The notes under the pieces are model-generated. The model did no database searches. It saw only the letters and a list, made by a program, of their open reading frames with translations, and was not told the DNA's origin. 64,000 nucleotides of DNA, taken from positions 1,860,001-1,924,000 of the forward strand of contig JBBMNZ010000015.1 of NCBI GenBank assembly GCA_037954325.1, written 5' to 3'. Of this stretch, positions 35,897 through 47,715 are shown piece after piece; within the stretch, counting starts at the first letter, position 1; each line of letters opens with the position of its first letter. Source of the DNA: Fistularia commersonii (lineage: Eukaryota > Chordata > Actinopteri > Syngnathiformes > Fistulariidae). Both the position numbers and the translations under genes were made by a program.

Positions 35897-35977
35897 AGAA
35901 AGTTGATTCGCTGTGGCGACCCCTGAAGGGAAAAGCCGAAAGAAGAAGTAGAAGAAGTTTCGTATATGCTTCTTAAT

Positions 35978-36815
35978 TCATTATTCAGTGGTTCTCCAGC
36001 TCCATTCTTTCATAAATAAAACCATTTATGCTTTGGCATGTGAACCAGAGGGGCACTGGATTATTAACGCAATTGCTATGTGTTTTATTAACATGGTATG
36101 AATAGTGCCTACCTATATTATGCAGAATTAGTTTCTGTGATCCACATATCAAGCGCCCAAGTTCCATATATGCAATTTGACAAGGTTGGAATTGTATACC
36201 CTATATTTTCCACCCAACCTTAATAACTGTGAAATGACAATCTTCACGCAGGCTTGATATCCTCCAGAATTAACGAACATGCATGACAGGATGATGTGTT
36301 ACCTAAAAATCAAATGGCCTACAGAGATTTGTCAACAGGAAATCCTATGGCATCTCAACCTACTATCGACAGGTCAGACCAGCTACATTTTCAAATTCCC
36401 ACTATCTCAGTATACCAAGGATGTGTGAGACTTCATGCTGGGATTAGTATCACTTTTCTATTCTCAGTGCCTATTAACCAGTCAGCAGCTGTGGCAGATC
36501 ATGGCTAAGCATGTGTGTGATTTAACAGGTGCGCCAAAAATAGACATAGACATGTGTGTCCAAGAGTGTTTTGTTGGAGGTGTGATGATGAAGGGGAAGA
36601 TCAGGGTGAGAGGGCTTTCATGTGTACAAGTTTTGGACTGTGTGGATGAGTGATGAAGTGTGTGCATCTGAGTGTGTCAGGGTTTTAGGAGTGTGTGGAA
36701 AAGCACCTTGTTAAACAAGTTTTGCAGGTCATTCTTTGGACTCCAGGCAGGCTACTGTTCAGATACATGCTAGATAATGGCCTCTCAATAACTGTTATCA
36801 GAAAGGATATTGCTT
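35978..36815. other. No gene seen
   Basis: Unique-looking DNA after the RTE element; no supported exon. Confidence 0.5.
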
Positions 36816-36817
36816 TT

Positions 36818-36820
<3 letters not shown>

Positions 36821-36907
<87 letters not shown>
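36821..36907. repeat. (CA)n, 87 bp uninterrupted
   Basis: Pure CA dinucleotide tract. It faces a (GT)n tract 76 bp downstream. Confidence 0.98.
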
Positions 36908-36909
<2 letters not shown>

Positions 36910-36977
36910 CTAGAGCAACCTAATACAGTGAAGCTTAAATATTTAAGACAAGCTTGTTCGCCGCTGTTTAAACAGAG

Positions 36978-36983
<6 letters not shown>

Positions 36984-37019
<36 letters not shown>

Positions 37020-37094
37020 TGTGTGTGTGAGTGTGTGTGTGTGTGTGCATATGGTGTGTGTGTGCATAAGGTGTGTGTGTGTGTGTGTGTGTGT
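36984..37094. repeat. (GT)n with short interruptions, 111 bp
   Basis: GT tract interrupted by GA, CATATG and CATAAG. Long Cys/Val frames over it are artefacts. Confidence 0.97.
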
Positions 37095-37284
37095 TATGGA
37101 TGTGAGACAAATGTTTCCAGGCAAGGCTACATGGAAACTCACTCCAATTACACAGAGACAAATCATGTCCCTTCATCTCCGGGTACACAAGTCATATAGA
37201 CATCAATATCGCATTTCATTGCACCAATTAAAAATGTCTGATATATATAAATGTCTGTTATAACTGTGTTTGCTGTTGTTTGCC

Positions 37285-37875
37285 TATCTTCTGCCGCTTA
37301 CCCAAAGTGGTGTCACCAGGGCAGCAGCTAGAGCAGAGAGACCCAGACTTCTCTCTGCCCCCCCACATGTTACAGCTCTGCTGGGGGGGTCCCAAGGCTT
37401 TCCCAGACCAACCTAGATACATAGTCTCTAGACCTCCTCCCAGATGGACATACTTGGAATACCTCCTCCGAAAAGCGTCCAGGAGGTGTCCTGACCAGAT
37501 GCCCGAGCCACCTCATCTGACTCCTCTCTATGCGGGAGACCAGTGACTCTACTCTGAGCTCCTCCCTGATGGCTGAACTTCTCACCCTATCTCTAAGGAA
37601 AAGTTTGGCCACCTGGTTGAAAACAATTCATTTCAGTCGCTTGTATCCAGGATGTCATTCTTTCGATGACTACCGACAGCTCGTGACCATTGGTTAGTGT
37701 GGGAATATAGATCAACCAGTAAACTGAGAGCTTCACCTTCTGGCTCAGGTACTTCTTCACCACGACAGAATCCGCATCACTGCAGACGCTGCACTGATCC
37801 ACCTCGATCTCCTGCTCCATCCTTTCCTTGCTCATGAACAAGACTTGAACTCCTCCACTTGGGGCAGGAGCTCTT
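37285..37875 (-). mobile_element. LINE 3' fragment, minus strand
   Basis: Minus-strand frames read LLPQVEEFK, VVVKKYLSQKVKLSVYWLIY, IPTLTNGHEL, then (frame change) RDRVRSSAIREELRVES, RIERSQMRWLGHLVRTPPGR, VCPSGRRSRDYVSRLVWESL. This is the RT thumb and C-terminal domain of the family also seen at 21.1-22.18 kb. The 5' part is missing and at least one frameshift is present near 37610. Confidence 0.82.
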
Positions 37876-38865
37876 CCACGACCCGGACTGAGCACTCCAC
37901 CCATTTCCGGTTGAGCTTTATGGTCTCAAATTTTATAAACACATTGCTTTTATCTGGCTTCAATGAAAGGTACAACTGCATGTTATCTGTATGGCAAGAA
38001 CATTTATGGGTGAAAAAAAGGTATTGGCTCAAGCACAGAACCTACTGTTGCTTAGTTTGGTGCACACAAATGACATCTGCATTTGCATGGATAAATTGAT
38101 ATATCTCAAATATACAGGATTCGATCAGGTGTAGTGTTGTTCCTCTGCTGTCAAATAAATATTCAAGCCAGGAATAAGATTTGACAACCAGTGGATGGAC
38201 GTAAGGTCATTTGAAACTTTGGCCAATGGTCTCTCATTGTTACAATTCTAAAGCCTGATTGGAACATTTTGAATAGCCCATTCTTATGCAGACAGTTACA
38301 TGATCTGCACTCATTCTTTCAAGAACCTCAGGAAGAGATGGAAGATAAAAAATATGTCTATAGTTAAGTGAAACCCCAGGATGAAAAATTGACTTTTAAA
38401 GAGGGAGTTGATTACAGCTAACTTAAATGTCTGTTTTGCATATCCCTCCAGAACAGATGAGTTGATAATATCTAGGATAGTATTGCTAACCATGGGGGTC
38501 TTGGAACAGAAGTTTACTTCTTGTGTCAGTAGTATTTGGGGGCAGAAGTGAGGGAGGAGCATACTGCATCAAGTGGAGTAAAAACTCCAGTAGTTCAAGA
38601 GAGACTATATATATATATTAAAAAAAATGTATTGCTTTAGTGTCACGTGAAGAGAAGAGACTCACGATATTGAGAAATAGTTTCCTTTCATCCAAAATAA
38701 ATCATTCAAAATTGAACAGACCAAACTTTGGAAATATCTCAAAAAAAATTGAAACTAAATTTGGATACAATGCTTTTATGCTGATTTTTGAAAATCAGTA
38801 GCATTTACTTGTAAAACCTATTTTCAAAGGGGACACAGTGATCTCATAAGGGGTCACTTGTGTAG
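37876..38865. other. No gene seen
   Basis: AT-rich unique DNA; a short TATATATA near 38607. Confidence 0.5.
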
Positions 38866-38867
38866 CA

Positions 38868-39095
38868 CTTTCACACTTTGCGATTTCAAAGCGTTTAACA
38901 CTGGATTCCATTCCCCCTTTCACAAACACACTCACACACTGCCATGCAAGGCACTATTCAAGGAATCAGCGAAACTTGGCATTCAGTTTCATGCCCAATG
39001 ACCCTTCGGCATGCAGGTAGAAGGAGCCGGGAATCAAACTGCCAACTTTCAAATTGGAGGGATGCCAGCTCTACAAACTGAACCATAGGTACACA
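38868..39095 (-). repeat. SINE-like repeat (family C), minus strand
   Basis: GTAGCACTTTCACACTTTGC..AAAGCGTTTAACACTGG, then CACTGCCATGCAAGGCACTA, CCCAATGACCCTTCGGCATG, AGCCGGGAATCAAACTGCCA and CTCTACAAACTGAACCATAG follow a common teleost SINE in inverse orientation. GGGAATCAAAC.. is the inverse B box. Confidence 0.65.
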
Positions 39096-40150
39096 TCTTC
39101 TGTATCTCAGTCTAAATTTGATTATTATTCTTTTTTGAAAAAACAGACAAAAAAAAATAAACAAACAGTACAAGCCTGGATCTGGGCCCTGTGATCACGA
39201 GTTGACAATACACTTGTGCACAGAAGCTGGATTGACCAAATGTCTGGCCTAATATCAAAGATATTATAATGAATTCAAACCAGTTGCTGCTAGGCTAATA
39301 GTAGCATAGAACACCCCTCACTGTTATGTTTGTTGGAAAACATCACAGGAGAGGTTCCTTCCTTTGCATGTTAACCATGTGCAAGTCAAACATCAAAGTC
39401 TTGGACAAATGTAAAATAGATGAATAAATGAGCAAAATGCAGGAAAAAATTCCAAACGCATAAAGATGAAAAACATGGCTTTGTACATGGCTAAAATGCA
39501 CTGCTCCCGTTTAATACACCATGTACATGGAGGCTTGGATGTTCACAGGCTTGAGTGCAGGACATTCTGTCAGCTTGCTCACTATACAATTTTGCACTTG
39601 TAGTGAGATGGGAGATCTCAGTGACAGACATAATGGTAGTCTGAAGTATAAACAACACATTGAGAATGTCTCGTTTTGTAAAAAGACACCGATTGAGGAT
39701 GTGTTGTCAACTGAGACCCAAAGCTGAGGCTGCTGTTCTTTTGTCAGTGCAAACACTTTTTTTTTTTATTTAAACAGACTCAGGAGAGGGAGAAGAGGTG
39801 CATTAGGGCATCACGTGGAGTGGTTCTATCTACTGTACATTCTAAATTGTACTCTAAATTGTAAATGGTTTTATCAGCAGCGTTTTGTTTTAGATCCCTT
39901 GTGTGTCAAGATGGGAAAAGGACGAGACAGGAATTCGTCTTCATGCCGATGAAAATGAAAATGTTATTGTTTCATGCGACAGGTTTAGTGTTTCTGATTT
40001 ATTTTTATGAGTGCTTACAAGAGAACATTTCCAAGTTGTCCCCATCTGATTAAGAAAGAAAACTGCATCCTGAATAAACTCACATTGACCTGCATTATTG
40101 ATTAGATGATTTAAAGGTCAATCATACTGTTCCCAGATATTGTGTTGATG
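39096..40150. other. No gene seen
   Basis: Unique DNA; open frames at 39511-39756 (both strands) carry no recognisable domain. Confidence 0.45.
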
Positions 40151-40154
40151 AATG

Positions 40155-40177
40155 AATAATAATAATAATAATAATAA
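40155..40177. repeat. (AAT)n microsatellite
   Basis: About seven AAT units. Confidence 0.9.
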
Positions 40178-40629
40178 CCTCACAAATAATAATGAATATA
40201 TACAGTATGCTTTTGAAAAAAATTAAAGAAAAATGCTTTGAATTTGCATTACCCATGTGATACAATAAAATTAAGGTGAGAAAATAAAAACTTACCTTCA
40301 GGGTATTCCTATCTTTCTCATTAGGAAACATGACCAAACAAACCAGAGAGCTGCCTCTTAGAAGTCAAAGTCTAAGTAATATAAAAACTGTTGTGTCTGA
40401 CCCTAAGATAATTCAGATGAGAATTGGAAAGCCAAAAATAAAGTGATGTAGTTAATGTTATGAGTGATTTACTGCGAGCAGCTTGACAGTAATGTTCAAA
40501 TGAGTGAGTTTCTATCTCCAGGAACTGAATCTGAATAACTAATTCCCTGGACTTTGATATTGCTGTGATTATATTGCAATAAACTGTGAGCAAGATTGCC
40601 AGAGCATTGTAATATAGATTTACACCAAT

Positions 40630-41175
40630 AACTAGCTGTTCTCTTCCTCCTTGTTTTCCTTTTGTCTTTTCCCTCCAGGGGTCGCCACAGCCAATCATCC
40701 TTCTCCATCTAACCCAATTTCCGGACTGTCGTCTCTCACACCAACAAAATACATTGATAAATCTTCTCTTTGGTCTTCCTCGAGACCTTCTGCCTGGCAG
40801 CTCCGATTCCAGCATCTTTCTACCAATATATTCATTAACCCTCTTCTGTACATGACCGAAGCATCTCAGTCTGGCTTCTCTGACCTTCTCTCCAAAACAT
40901 CTAACAAGTGCCGTCCCTCTGTTAGACTCATTCCCGATCCGATCCTCCATCCTCGTCCCTCTCAAAGAGAATCTCAACATCTTCATCTCTGCAACCTCCA
41001 ACTCTCTTTCCAGTCTTTTCCTCAATGCCACTGTCTTCAAACCACACAGCATCACTGGGATCACCACTGTCTTTCCTTTCATTCTGGCTGATATTCCTCT
41101 ATTGTATAGTACGCCTGACACTTTTCTCTACCTGCTACAACCTCCTTGAACCTGTTTCTTCACCTCTACCATTGG
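40630..41175 (-). mobile_element. 5'-truncated RTE-type LINE
   Basis: The minus strand carries SGVLYNRGISARMKGK, LEVAEMKMLRFSLRGTR, EARLRCFGHVQKRVNEYIGR, ESELPGRRSRGRPKRRF, the C-terminal domain of the RTE family, and the 3' end text inverse to CCTCCAGGGGTCGCCACAGC. The 249-codon frame that covers it continues past the element into unrelated DNA. I see no clear target duplication. Confidence 0.85.
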
Positions 41176-41545
41176 TCTTTAAGACAATTATAATAATAAA
41201 TAAATTAATTAAAAAGACATATAGCAACTTTGAATAGAAATTAAGCATGTTTAGGAAATTTTTAGAAAAAATAGTCAGCAGTAACTTAATTGCTTCAAAA
41301 TGTAATACTTGTATTGTTATTTATGTTTTTTTTTCTCCATAAAAAAGAAATGAGCTCCCCATGAAAATGATTAGTGAGATTATCTGTTACCTAAATTCAC
41401 ATGTTACATTCACCATGTTTTCAATGCAATTTTATCTTTGGTTTCTATGTAAACATTCACTTGTAAGATGATAAACAAGATTACATCAAAAGTGATAATA
41501 GTCACTGTTTAAATGTATATTGCATTTCTTTGCTATAAATCCAGC
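41176..41545. other. No gene seen
   Basis: AT-rich DNA. Confidence 0.5.
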
Positions 41546-41609
41546 AATTTAATTTAATTTAATTTAATTTAATTTAATTTAATTTAATTTAATTTAATTT
41601 AATTTAATT
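41546..41609. repeat. (AATTT)n pentanucleotide repeat
   Basis: Nearly perfect array of about 12-13 AATTT units. The unit is almost self-complementary (AATTT/AAATT). Confidence 0.97.
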
Positions 41610-43970
41610 CCATTTTCATCCTGTGTTTTTTTTCCCAACCTGTCTGGGATAGGTGCTTGTTAAGGTGATTTTGAGTTGGACCAGATGCAGGACAGTTGAT
41701 CAAATCCTTGCTAGATGGTCATGAACAAATAATAGGCATTTGAAGTACAATAAAAAGCCGCAGGTGGTGATATAGGTTCATGGAGCCCTATTAGAGTATA
41801 GGCAATATTCTCTTTGCTCATTTCTATTCTTCCCCGCCTATTATGGCTTCCTATCATCCAAAAAGAGCTATAGAGCCTTGTTAGCGCTAATGAGCTTGTG
41901 GCTGGCTGCTTTCAGCAGCTTAATGATGATATGGGTGGAGCTGGGTGACATGACTCCGACTTCTCCAGACTGTTTTTCAAAGCATCTACTTAACTGTGCC
42001 CAAATAGCCCGAGATTATCCCACATCCCTCCATTTCCCCTCAAAAGAACATTATATGTAGCTATCTATCAAGGAGAAACATTTAGCCGCATTAGCCTCCG
42101 GATCACAAAATATCCCGCCACATATGCAGTGTGCTTTTAACATTTCATCAAAGAATGTTTGCTTTGCAAATAAATCATTGTCAGCTCTTGAAAAACGTCT
42201 AAAGCTTAGCAGGGTTAACATTAATCTGTTGGGGAGAATGAAATGATAATGCTAGAGGGACAGCAAATATCCCACACCATAATTGGAGGGGGTTTGATCT
42301 TCAACAAAGGAACAAACCATAAGAGGTGAATGGCCTTAAGTCATCCTTCAATTAAACAATTATTACAGTGTAAATGACGCTACTGCAGGTTGTGGTGCTC
42401 ACACTGTTCCTGGGTAGACGCCGAGGCAGAAATTTAATCTGAGCAATTAGAAGCTGGGGGCAGCACGAAGATGAAGTATGCCTGCTCTACTGCTCCTGTC
42501 CATTTTTATTCTGTTCTTTCACTCCCTCTCCCAAGCCCAACCATCAGTTTCGCTCATTTAGCCCCCCACCAACACACACACACACCCACACACACATTCA
42601 CTCCCCCATCTCCCAAGGCCAAGGTGCATTATCATCATGGTTCTGTGGCACAATAATAAGAAGCCAAAGGAAGTAAAAAAAAAATCCCATTTACTTTACA
42701 AAAATTATTACTATTATTTTTTAATGTTCAATATCTGATGCTCAAAGACCAAATGAATCCAGCAATTTAATATCTGCTCCAAGACAGCATTCAGACCCCC
42801 TGAAGAAACTATTGAAAGCACAATGATAATCACCTGCTAAACCACTACTGTAGTTCCTGACCAGGATTTACCTTTTAATAGGACTGATTAGTTTGTGCTA
42901 AACTACATACACAGCTTTATTCTCAATTAAAAGCACGGTTTAAAGCCTCAAATATAATATTCATGATTTGAACGTGAAGGTGGTGGGGAGTTATTTTCCC
43001 CGCAAAATTAATGCTATTAGACTCAAATCTCAGAAAACAAAGTAGTAAATGGTTGCCTTTCAGTGATAAAGTGGGTTACAACTGGGATTTGTCCTCTAAA
43101 TACTGCTGTTGTAAGTGTGACATGGTAATGTATTTGCATCTTTTTCTGTCATACCTTTTAGAAATCATCACAAAAAAATATATAAATAAAATATTAAAAA
43201 TAACTCTGTGAAATGCAGTTCCTCTGCAGCTATAAATGACACAAAATAAAGCAAGCTGTCTTATTCACCACTTCAGATTCACATACAATGTTACTCACTG
43301 TGTAACTTGGATGAACAAAATGTGCTGTAGGCCCAGACAGCTCTCTTAACTGTGCAGCAGCCATATTGTGTCTTAACACTTTGGACCCACTGTGCTCTGA
43401 TGCTGCCTGCACACTGGCCAAATCAAGTTTTGATCTCAGGTATTGCCTTCTCGACAGCTTCAAAGCATCAGTGCTGAATTGCAACCATTGTTAATACATG
43501 TGGCCCAATCATGGCTCCTGTGCTGTTTGGTGTGTACGGAGCAAATGAATAAGAAAATATAGCCATCAATCGTGTGGGTGGGAAGATTTTGTGCATTTGC
43601 ATAACTGGCTATATTTAATTGATTAAACAGTTTAAACTTACTTTAGCCATTGGCTGATGTCTTTATCATAATGACACAAACAGATTGTGCTTTGAATACA
43701 ATTTGTGAAAATAAAAAGTTGTCGCCTTCATGTGGTCAACCACCTACCTCTTTAAAAGGCAATAAGGAGCATATTATTTTCTCAGCTCTTAAATACAACC
43801 AAGAATTCACCTACCACAAATGTACCAAGTGCCAAGTAAATTGTGACATTTTCTACAGCTAAGAGCAAGACCTTGCTCAGCAGCATGCCAACATATCACA
43901 CAGTCACATTTTGAGACAGGTTGATCTTTGATTCAGATCTATGGGGAGAAGTAGAAAAATAAAAATAAAT
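41610..43970. other. Unique DNA, no gene seen
   Basis: 41750-42460 is repeat-free, of moderate GC, and has the look of conserved non-coding DNA, but this cannot be judged from a single sequence. Contains a short (CA)n at about 42571-42596. No exon supported. Confidence 0.4.
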
Positions 43971-44104
43971 TAAAAAAAAAAAAAATATATATATATATAT
44001 GTACATTTATATGTACATACATACATACACTGATCATATGCATACATGCATACATATATAGACAAATATGTATGTATGTGTATATGAAACTTATATATAT
44101 CCTC
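43971..44104. repeat. Poly-A, (TA)n and TACA/ATGT-rich tract
   Basis: A-run at 43971-43984, TA run, then TACATACATACA and TATGTATGTATG text in inverse arrangement ending in ATATATAT. Confidence 0.85.
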
Positions 44105-46230
44105 ATCCAGAAAAGTGGGGGTAAAGCAAACTATAGAGTTCTATAAACTACAAATTTTAAACTATAGAGTTTATCTAACTATGGAGTTACATAGAGAACT
44201 TTTGCCCTCATCAGCATCAACTTTTAATATTCTATGATTTTTTTATCAAGAAGTCGATCAAAGGTGATGCCAGTATAATTAAATACAGAAGGCACTTGGT
44301 ACGATTCGTGTCCTCTTTAATACTCATGCCATTGCTGTGTGTGAAATAAATTCCATCAGTCATGTCCCAACTGATCAAATTTGACTGTTGAATGAGCTAT
44401 GGGAAGTCACTAGATTCAAAATCGCTGACTCAGTCTATAAGAAGTACCCTCATAAACATTCATGACTATACTACCATAATCGAAGCATTGACATAAAGAC
44501 AAGATTTGAAAGTAAAACATTATAGATAAAAACGGAAGTTAAGACTGACTAAAGCCGATTGGTCCAGCCAGATCAGGTGAAGTGATAATCGCAGAGACCT
44601 CAGTTACTCAATTGTAAGAGACAGGAGCTCATCAGCCTCCTTGATTGGGCCGGTTCCATTCTGTCAGTCTCCTTCCAGGAACCTGATACATGGTGGTGGA
44701 TAAGGTGACCAGTCATCCCCCCACCCACCCACCAGCGCCCCCAGCCCCTCCAGTCCCCCAGTCACACACTTCCCACTCTTTCTTGCTCTCTGTCCTCAGC
44801 CCTTTCTTCTCTCTTCACTCAGTTTTTGGTCACCAACAATTTTTTTTTTCAAACTTTTTTTGTACAATGATCTGCTCCCTCTATATCGAATCACTTTATC
44901 ATGTTACATTTATTTCCATCTAAATAACTCTTGACCATTAAACCAGATGTAATATTGAAATCATCTGCCATGATTATAGTGAGTTATACTTCAGTAATAT
45001 GTTATAGCGATCAGAAAAGACGCTTTAATTAAGAATCGATACTTCAAACCATTTAAAATATATAATTCAAATGTTTTTTTATTTATTAAGTTTATTTATT
45101 TATTTTGTCTCCAAGCTGCAATGCAGGGCATACTGGGCCAGAATATTTCAAAGAGAATTTTCTTTTTAAAGACCCTCTAACAGCAAATACAAAAAGTTGG
45201 GTTTCATGGGAGCCCTTACGGAAATACCCTCTTTGTCAGGCAAATTCACTTAAAGTGTGTTACAAATTTACAAGTTACTGCCACTTGTTGAAGACAATCA
45301 CAGGTTTTACCAAAAAAAGGTGGGCTGGTTTCCACTGAATGTCTGGTTAACCTGCAAAGTCCATGTGTTTTGATTATTTTTGACTTGTATAGATACGCTG
45401 TATGAAGTCGCGCTCACTAACTGTCAAGCTCAGTGATCGGAGACAGCTCAGTTTCCAGTCATTCCGATAAAATAACATAGATTTGAAGTGCGAAACAGTT
45501 TTAACCAAATGAAAAAGTTAAATAGATATCCATCCATTATCTTTACCGCTTATCCTGCACTCATGGATGTGGGGAGGCTGGAGCCTATCCCAGATTTCAT
45601 TGAAAGATGGGGTAAGCCCTTGACTATTTGTCATTTGATCATTGAATAAATAAAGATATAAAATGAATAAATGAAAGCATAAACACATGAATAAATACAT
45701 AAACAAATAAATAAATACATTTGTGTGATCATCAGCCAGCAAGATCTACTAGCTCAACACATTAAGTTGAATTGTATGACACGCAGAGACACTTTGGACT
45801 GACTTAAGTTACAGTAAGTGTCATTACATCACCAAAGGGGTTTTAACATTAGTGTTCTTTGCATGAGATGAAGAGGAACTGAGGTCTCATGGGTCAGCCT
45901 GCTTGTGTCAAAGTGTCATGAGTAACAGTGACTCTAATTGCAGAGGAGCAACTTGACCCTATCATCTATGCTTGATGGGTCAGGATACTTTTTCGACCAT
46001 CTTTTCTCACAGGTACGCAACTTGAGTGAGTGACACTCTCAGGAGGATGTGCACACTCCGTGTACATCGACGTTAGGCCAGCAAGTTATCCCTGTGTCTT
46101 AATCCCTCAATGCCGTGAGCAGGCTAGCAGTGCCGACTCAAAGAAAGCCTCGATTGGCATCTGTCAGTCGGTGGGCAGCCAAGTGTGGCGCCCTCCATTA
46201 GCCTGGCCGGCAGCCGTAGCGCCGGGATGT
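44105..46230. other. Unique DNA with one SINE tail, no gene seen
   Basis: 45528-45612 (ATCCATCCATTATCTTTACC.. GGAGGCTGGAGCCTATCCCA) is the inverse 3' tail of SINE family B. The pyrimidine-rich, Pro/Ser frame at 44690-44923 is low complexity. Nothing else is supported. Confidence 0.5.
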
Positions 46231-46308
46231 CACTCACTCACTCACTCACTCACTCACTCACTCACTCACTCACTCACTCACTCACTCACTCACTCACTCA
46301 CTCACTCA
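46231..46308. repeat. (CACT)n tetranucleotide repeat, 78 bp
   Basis: Perfect CACT array; the THSLTHSL frame is an artefact. Confidence 0.98.
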
Positions 46309-46451
46309 TTGCCTTCACTGGCTCTTTGCCACTGTGCCAGCCTACTCAGTTAGAGCTGTTCACCTTGGGCAGTGATCTGGAGTCACTGTAAATGTGGGAC
46401 AACACATCACTATCGCAACATAGAACAACCTTGACTTCTGCTTCTTTGATC

Positions 46452-46587
<136 letters not shown>

Positions 46588-47083
46588 CCTCCCCTTTTTT
46601 TTTCTTCCTGGATGTCTCCTCCCCCACATCCTCTGAGGTCCATGCTTAATTCATGTAGTTCTTAGCTTTCAAGCTGATGGCCAAAAGCAAGTTATCTCTT
46701 TGATTCAACTTGGCTAAACCTCAAGGTTGAAAAGGGCGAACATTTATCTGTGACTCTCTGGATGCCAATAGCTTGCCAGAGGGCTCGCTGTTACTTCTCA
46801 ACCGCCATCAAACCTTGATCAACAATGTCTTGTTCTTTGCATGTTTTAAATTCTACCTTTATTGCAATTGCACGGGAGAGATTAGAGATAAAGAGATCAC
46901 CAATCTTCAGGCCACGATATTGTGCTCTAATGAGCTATTCTATTTTGCATACTATATTGCCTAAGAGGTAATTTCAAATCAATACCCCCCTTCTCAAAAT
47001 TCAAAACGCCACGTTGGAGAGGCCAAATACCTTTGCAAGATCACCACTGCTCCAATCCCAACACTGTCTGTGAATCAATACAT
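46588..47083. other. No gene seen
   Basis: Unique DNA. Confidence 0.5.
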
Positions 47084-47091
47084 TTCATTGG

Positions 47092-47707
47092 CAATGTTCC
47101 CTCTTAAGCTGCGCAACTGCGCAATTGCGCACTGTTCCCACACTCTCAGCGCACAAGAAAACCTATCCAGCGCAGTGAGCTCACTGCAAATGAATTAGAT
47201 ATAACATAAATTTTTTTCTGTACCATTTTGTTGTGTAACTCAGTGAGTGACAGGTGTCCAGCCAATCATACGATAGGATGCAATTACACTACGCCCATAC
47301 ATGCTATATAACAATAATAATAGTGTGCTATAATAGTGTGCTAACCCCTTATCATGGCGAAAAGAGCAGTAAATGTGATACGTCCACTCAGCAAACCAAA
47401 GTAAAAAAGAAATGTAGTTCTTTTAAGTTGGAATGGCTGTCGGAATATGTGCAAATAGAAGAACCAGCGGCGAAACTGGGTGAGATTTCTTTCTTTTTCT
47501 TTTTTGGTCTGCAAAACATGCAGCGAAGCTAAAGTAGTAAGCGAGTTTTCTGATGGAAAAATATGGACTAACTGGAAGCTATGATCCAAGGTGTGATACT
47601 GATGTGTGGCCACAGTGTGCACATCTAATGTTGCTCACAGTGGACCTCAGTGTGCTCAGCGAGGTTGTCTGTATGCCAAGACATATGAAAAATTAGAGGG
47701 AACATTG
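47092..47707 (+). mobile_element. hAT transposon remnant with target duplication and transposase zinc-finger relic
   Basis: Ends CAATGTTCCCTCTTAAGC and AAAAATTAGAGGGAACATTG are inverted repeats (CAATGTTCCCTCT). The flanks are TTCATTGG (47084-47091) and TTCATCGG (47708-47715), an 8-bp hAT-type target duplication with one mismatch. Inside, MAKRAVNVIRPLS...KLEWLSEYVQIEEPAAKLGE (47354-47484) resembles the hAT transposase N terminus, followed in another frame by VCKTCSEAKVVSEFSDGKIW, a CxxC half of a BED-type zinc finger. The DDE domain is deleted and a stop (about 47401) breaks the start, so it is non-autonomous. Confidence 0.88.
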
Positions 47708-47715
47708 TTCATCGG

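Larger units (their letters stand above)
32858..35957 (+). mobile_element. Near full-length RTE-type LINE (3.1 kb)
   Basis: Order: 5' UTR (32858-33160, with GGATTGGGTTAACAATGACC), AP-endonuclease (about 33168-33930), connector, reverse transcriptase (34296-35498), C-terminal domain (35456-35896), then a short 3' tail CGACCCCTGAAGGGAAAAGC followed by GAAGAAGTAGAAGAAG. One long pol-like frame, 3.1 kb length and a GAA-rich tail rather than poly-A fit the RTE clade; Rex3 is a possible family but I cannot confirm it. The frame is broken at least five times, so it is not active as it stands. It is antisense to kcnh6. Confidence 0.88.
32838..35977 (+). repeat. 20-bp target-site duplication flanking the RTE element
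   Basis: TTTCATATATGCTTCTTAAT at 32838-32857 and TTTCGTATATGCTTCTTAAT at 35958-35977 (one mismatch) bracket the element exactly, marking its insertion ends. Confidence 0.93.

Noticed and set aside
36816..37199. Six overlapping frames of 70-116 codons
   Set aside because: All are driven by (CA)n/(GT)n repeats.
40372..41121. 249-codon minus frame as a host gene
   Set aside because: The first ~150 codons are RTE C-terminal domain and the rest is chance read-through into flanking DNA.
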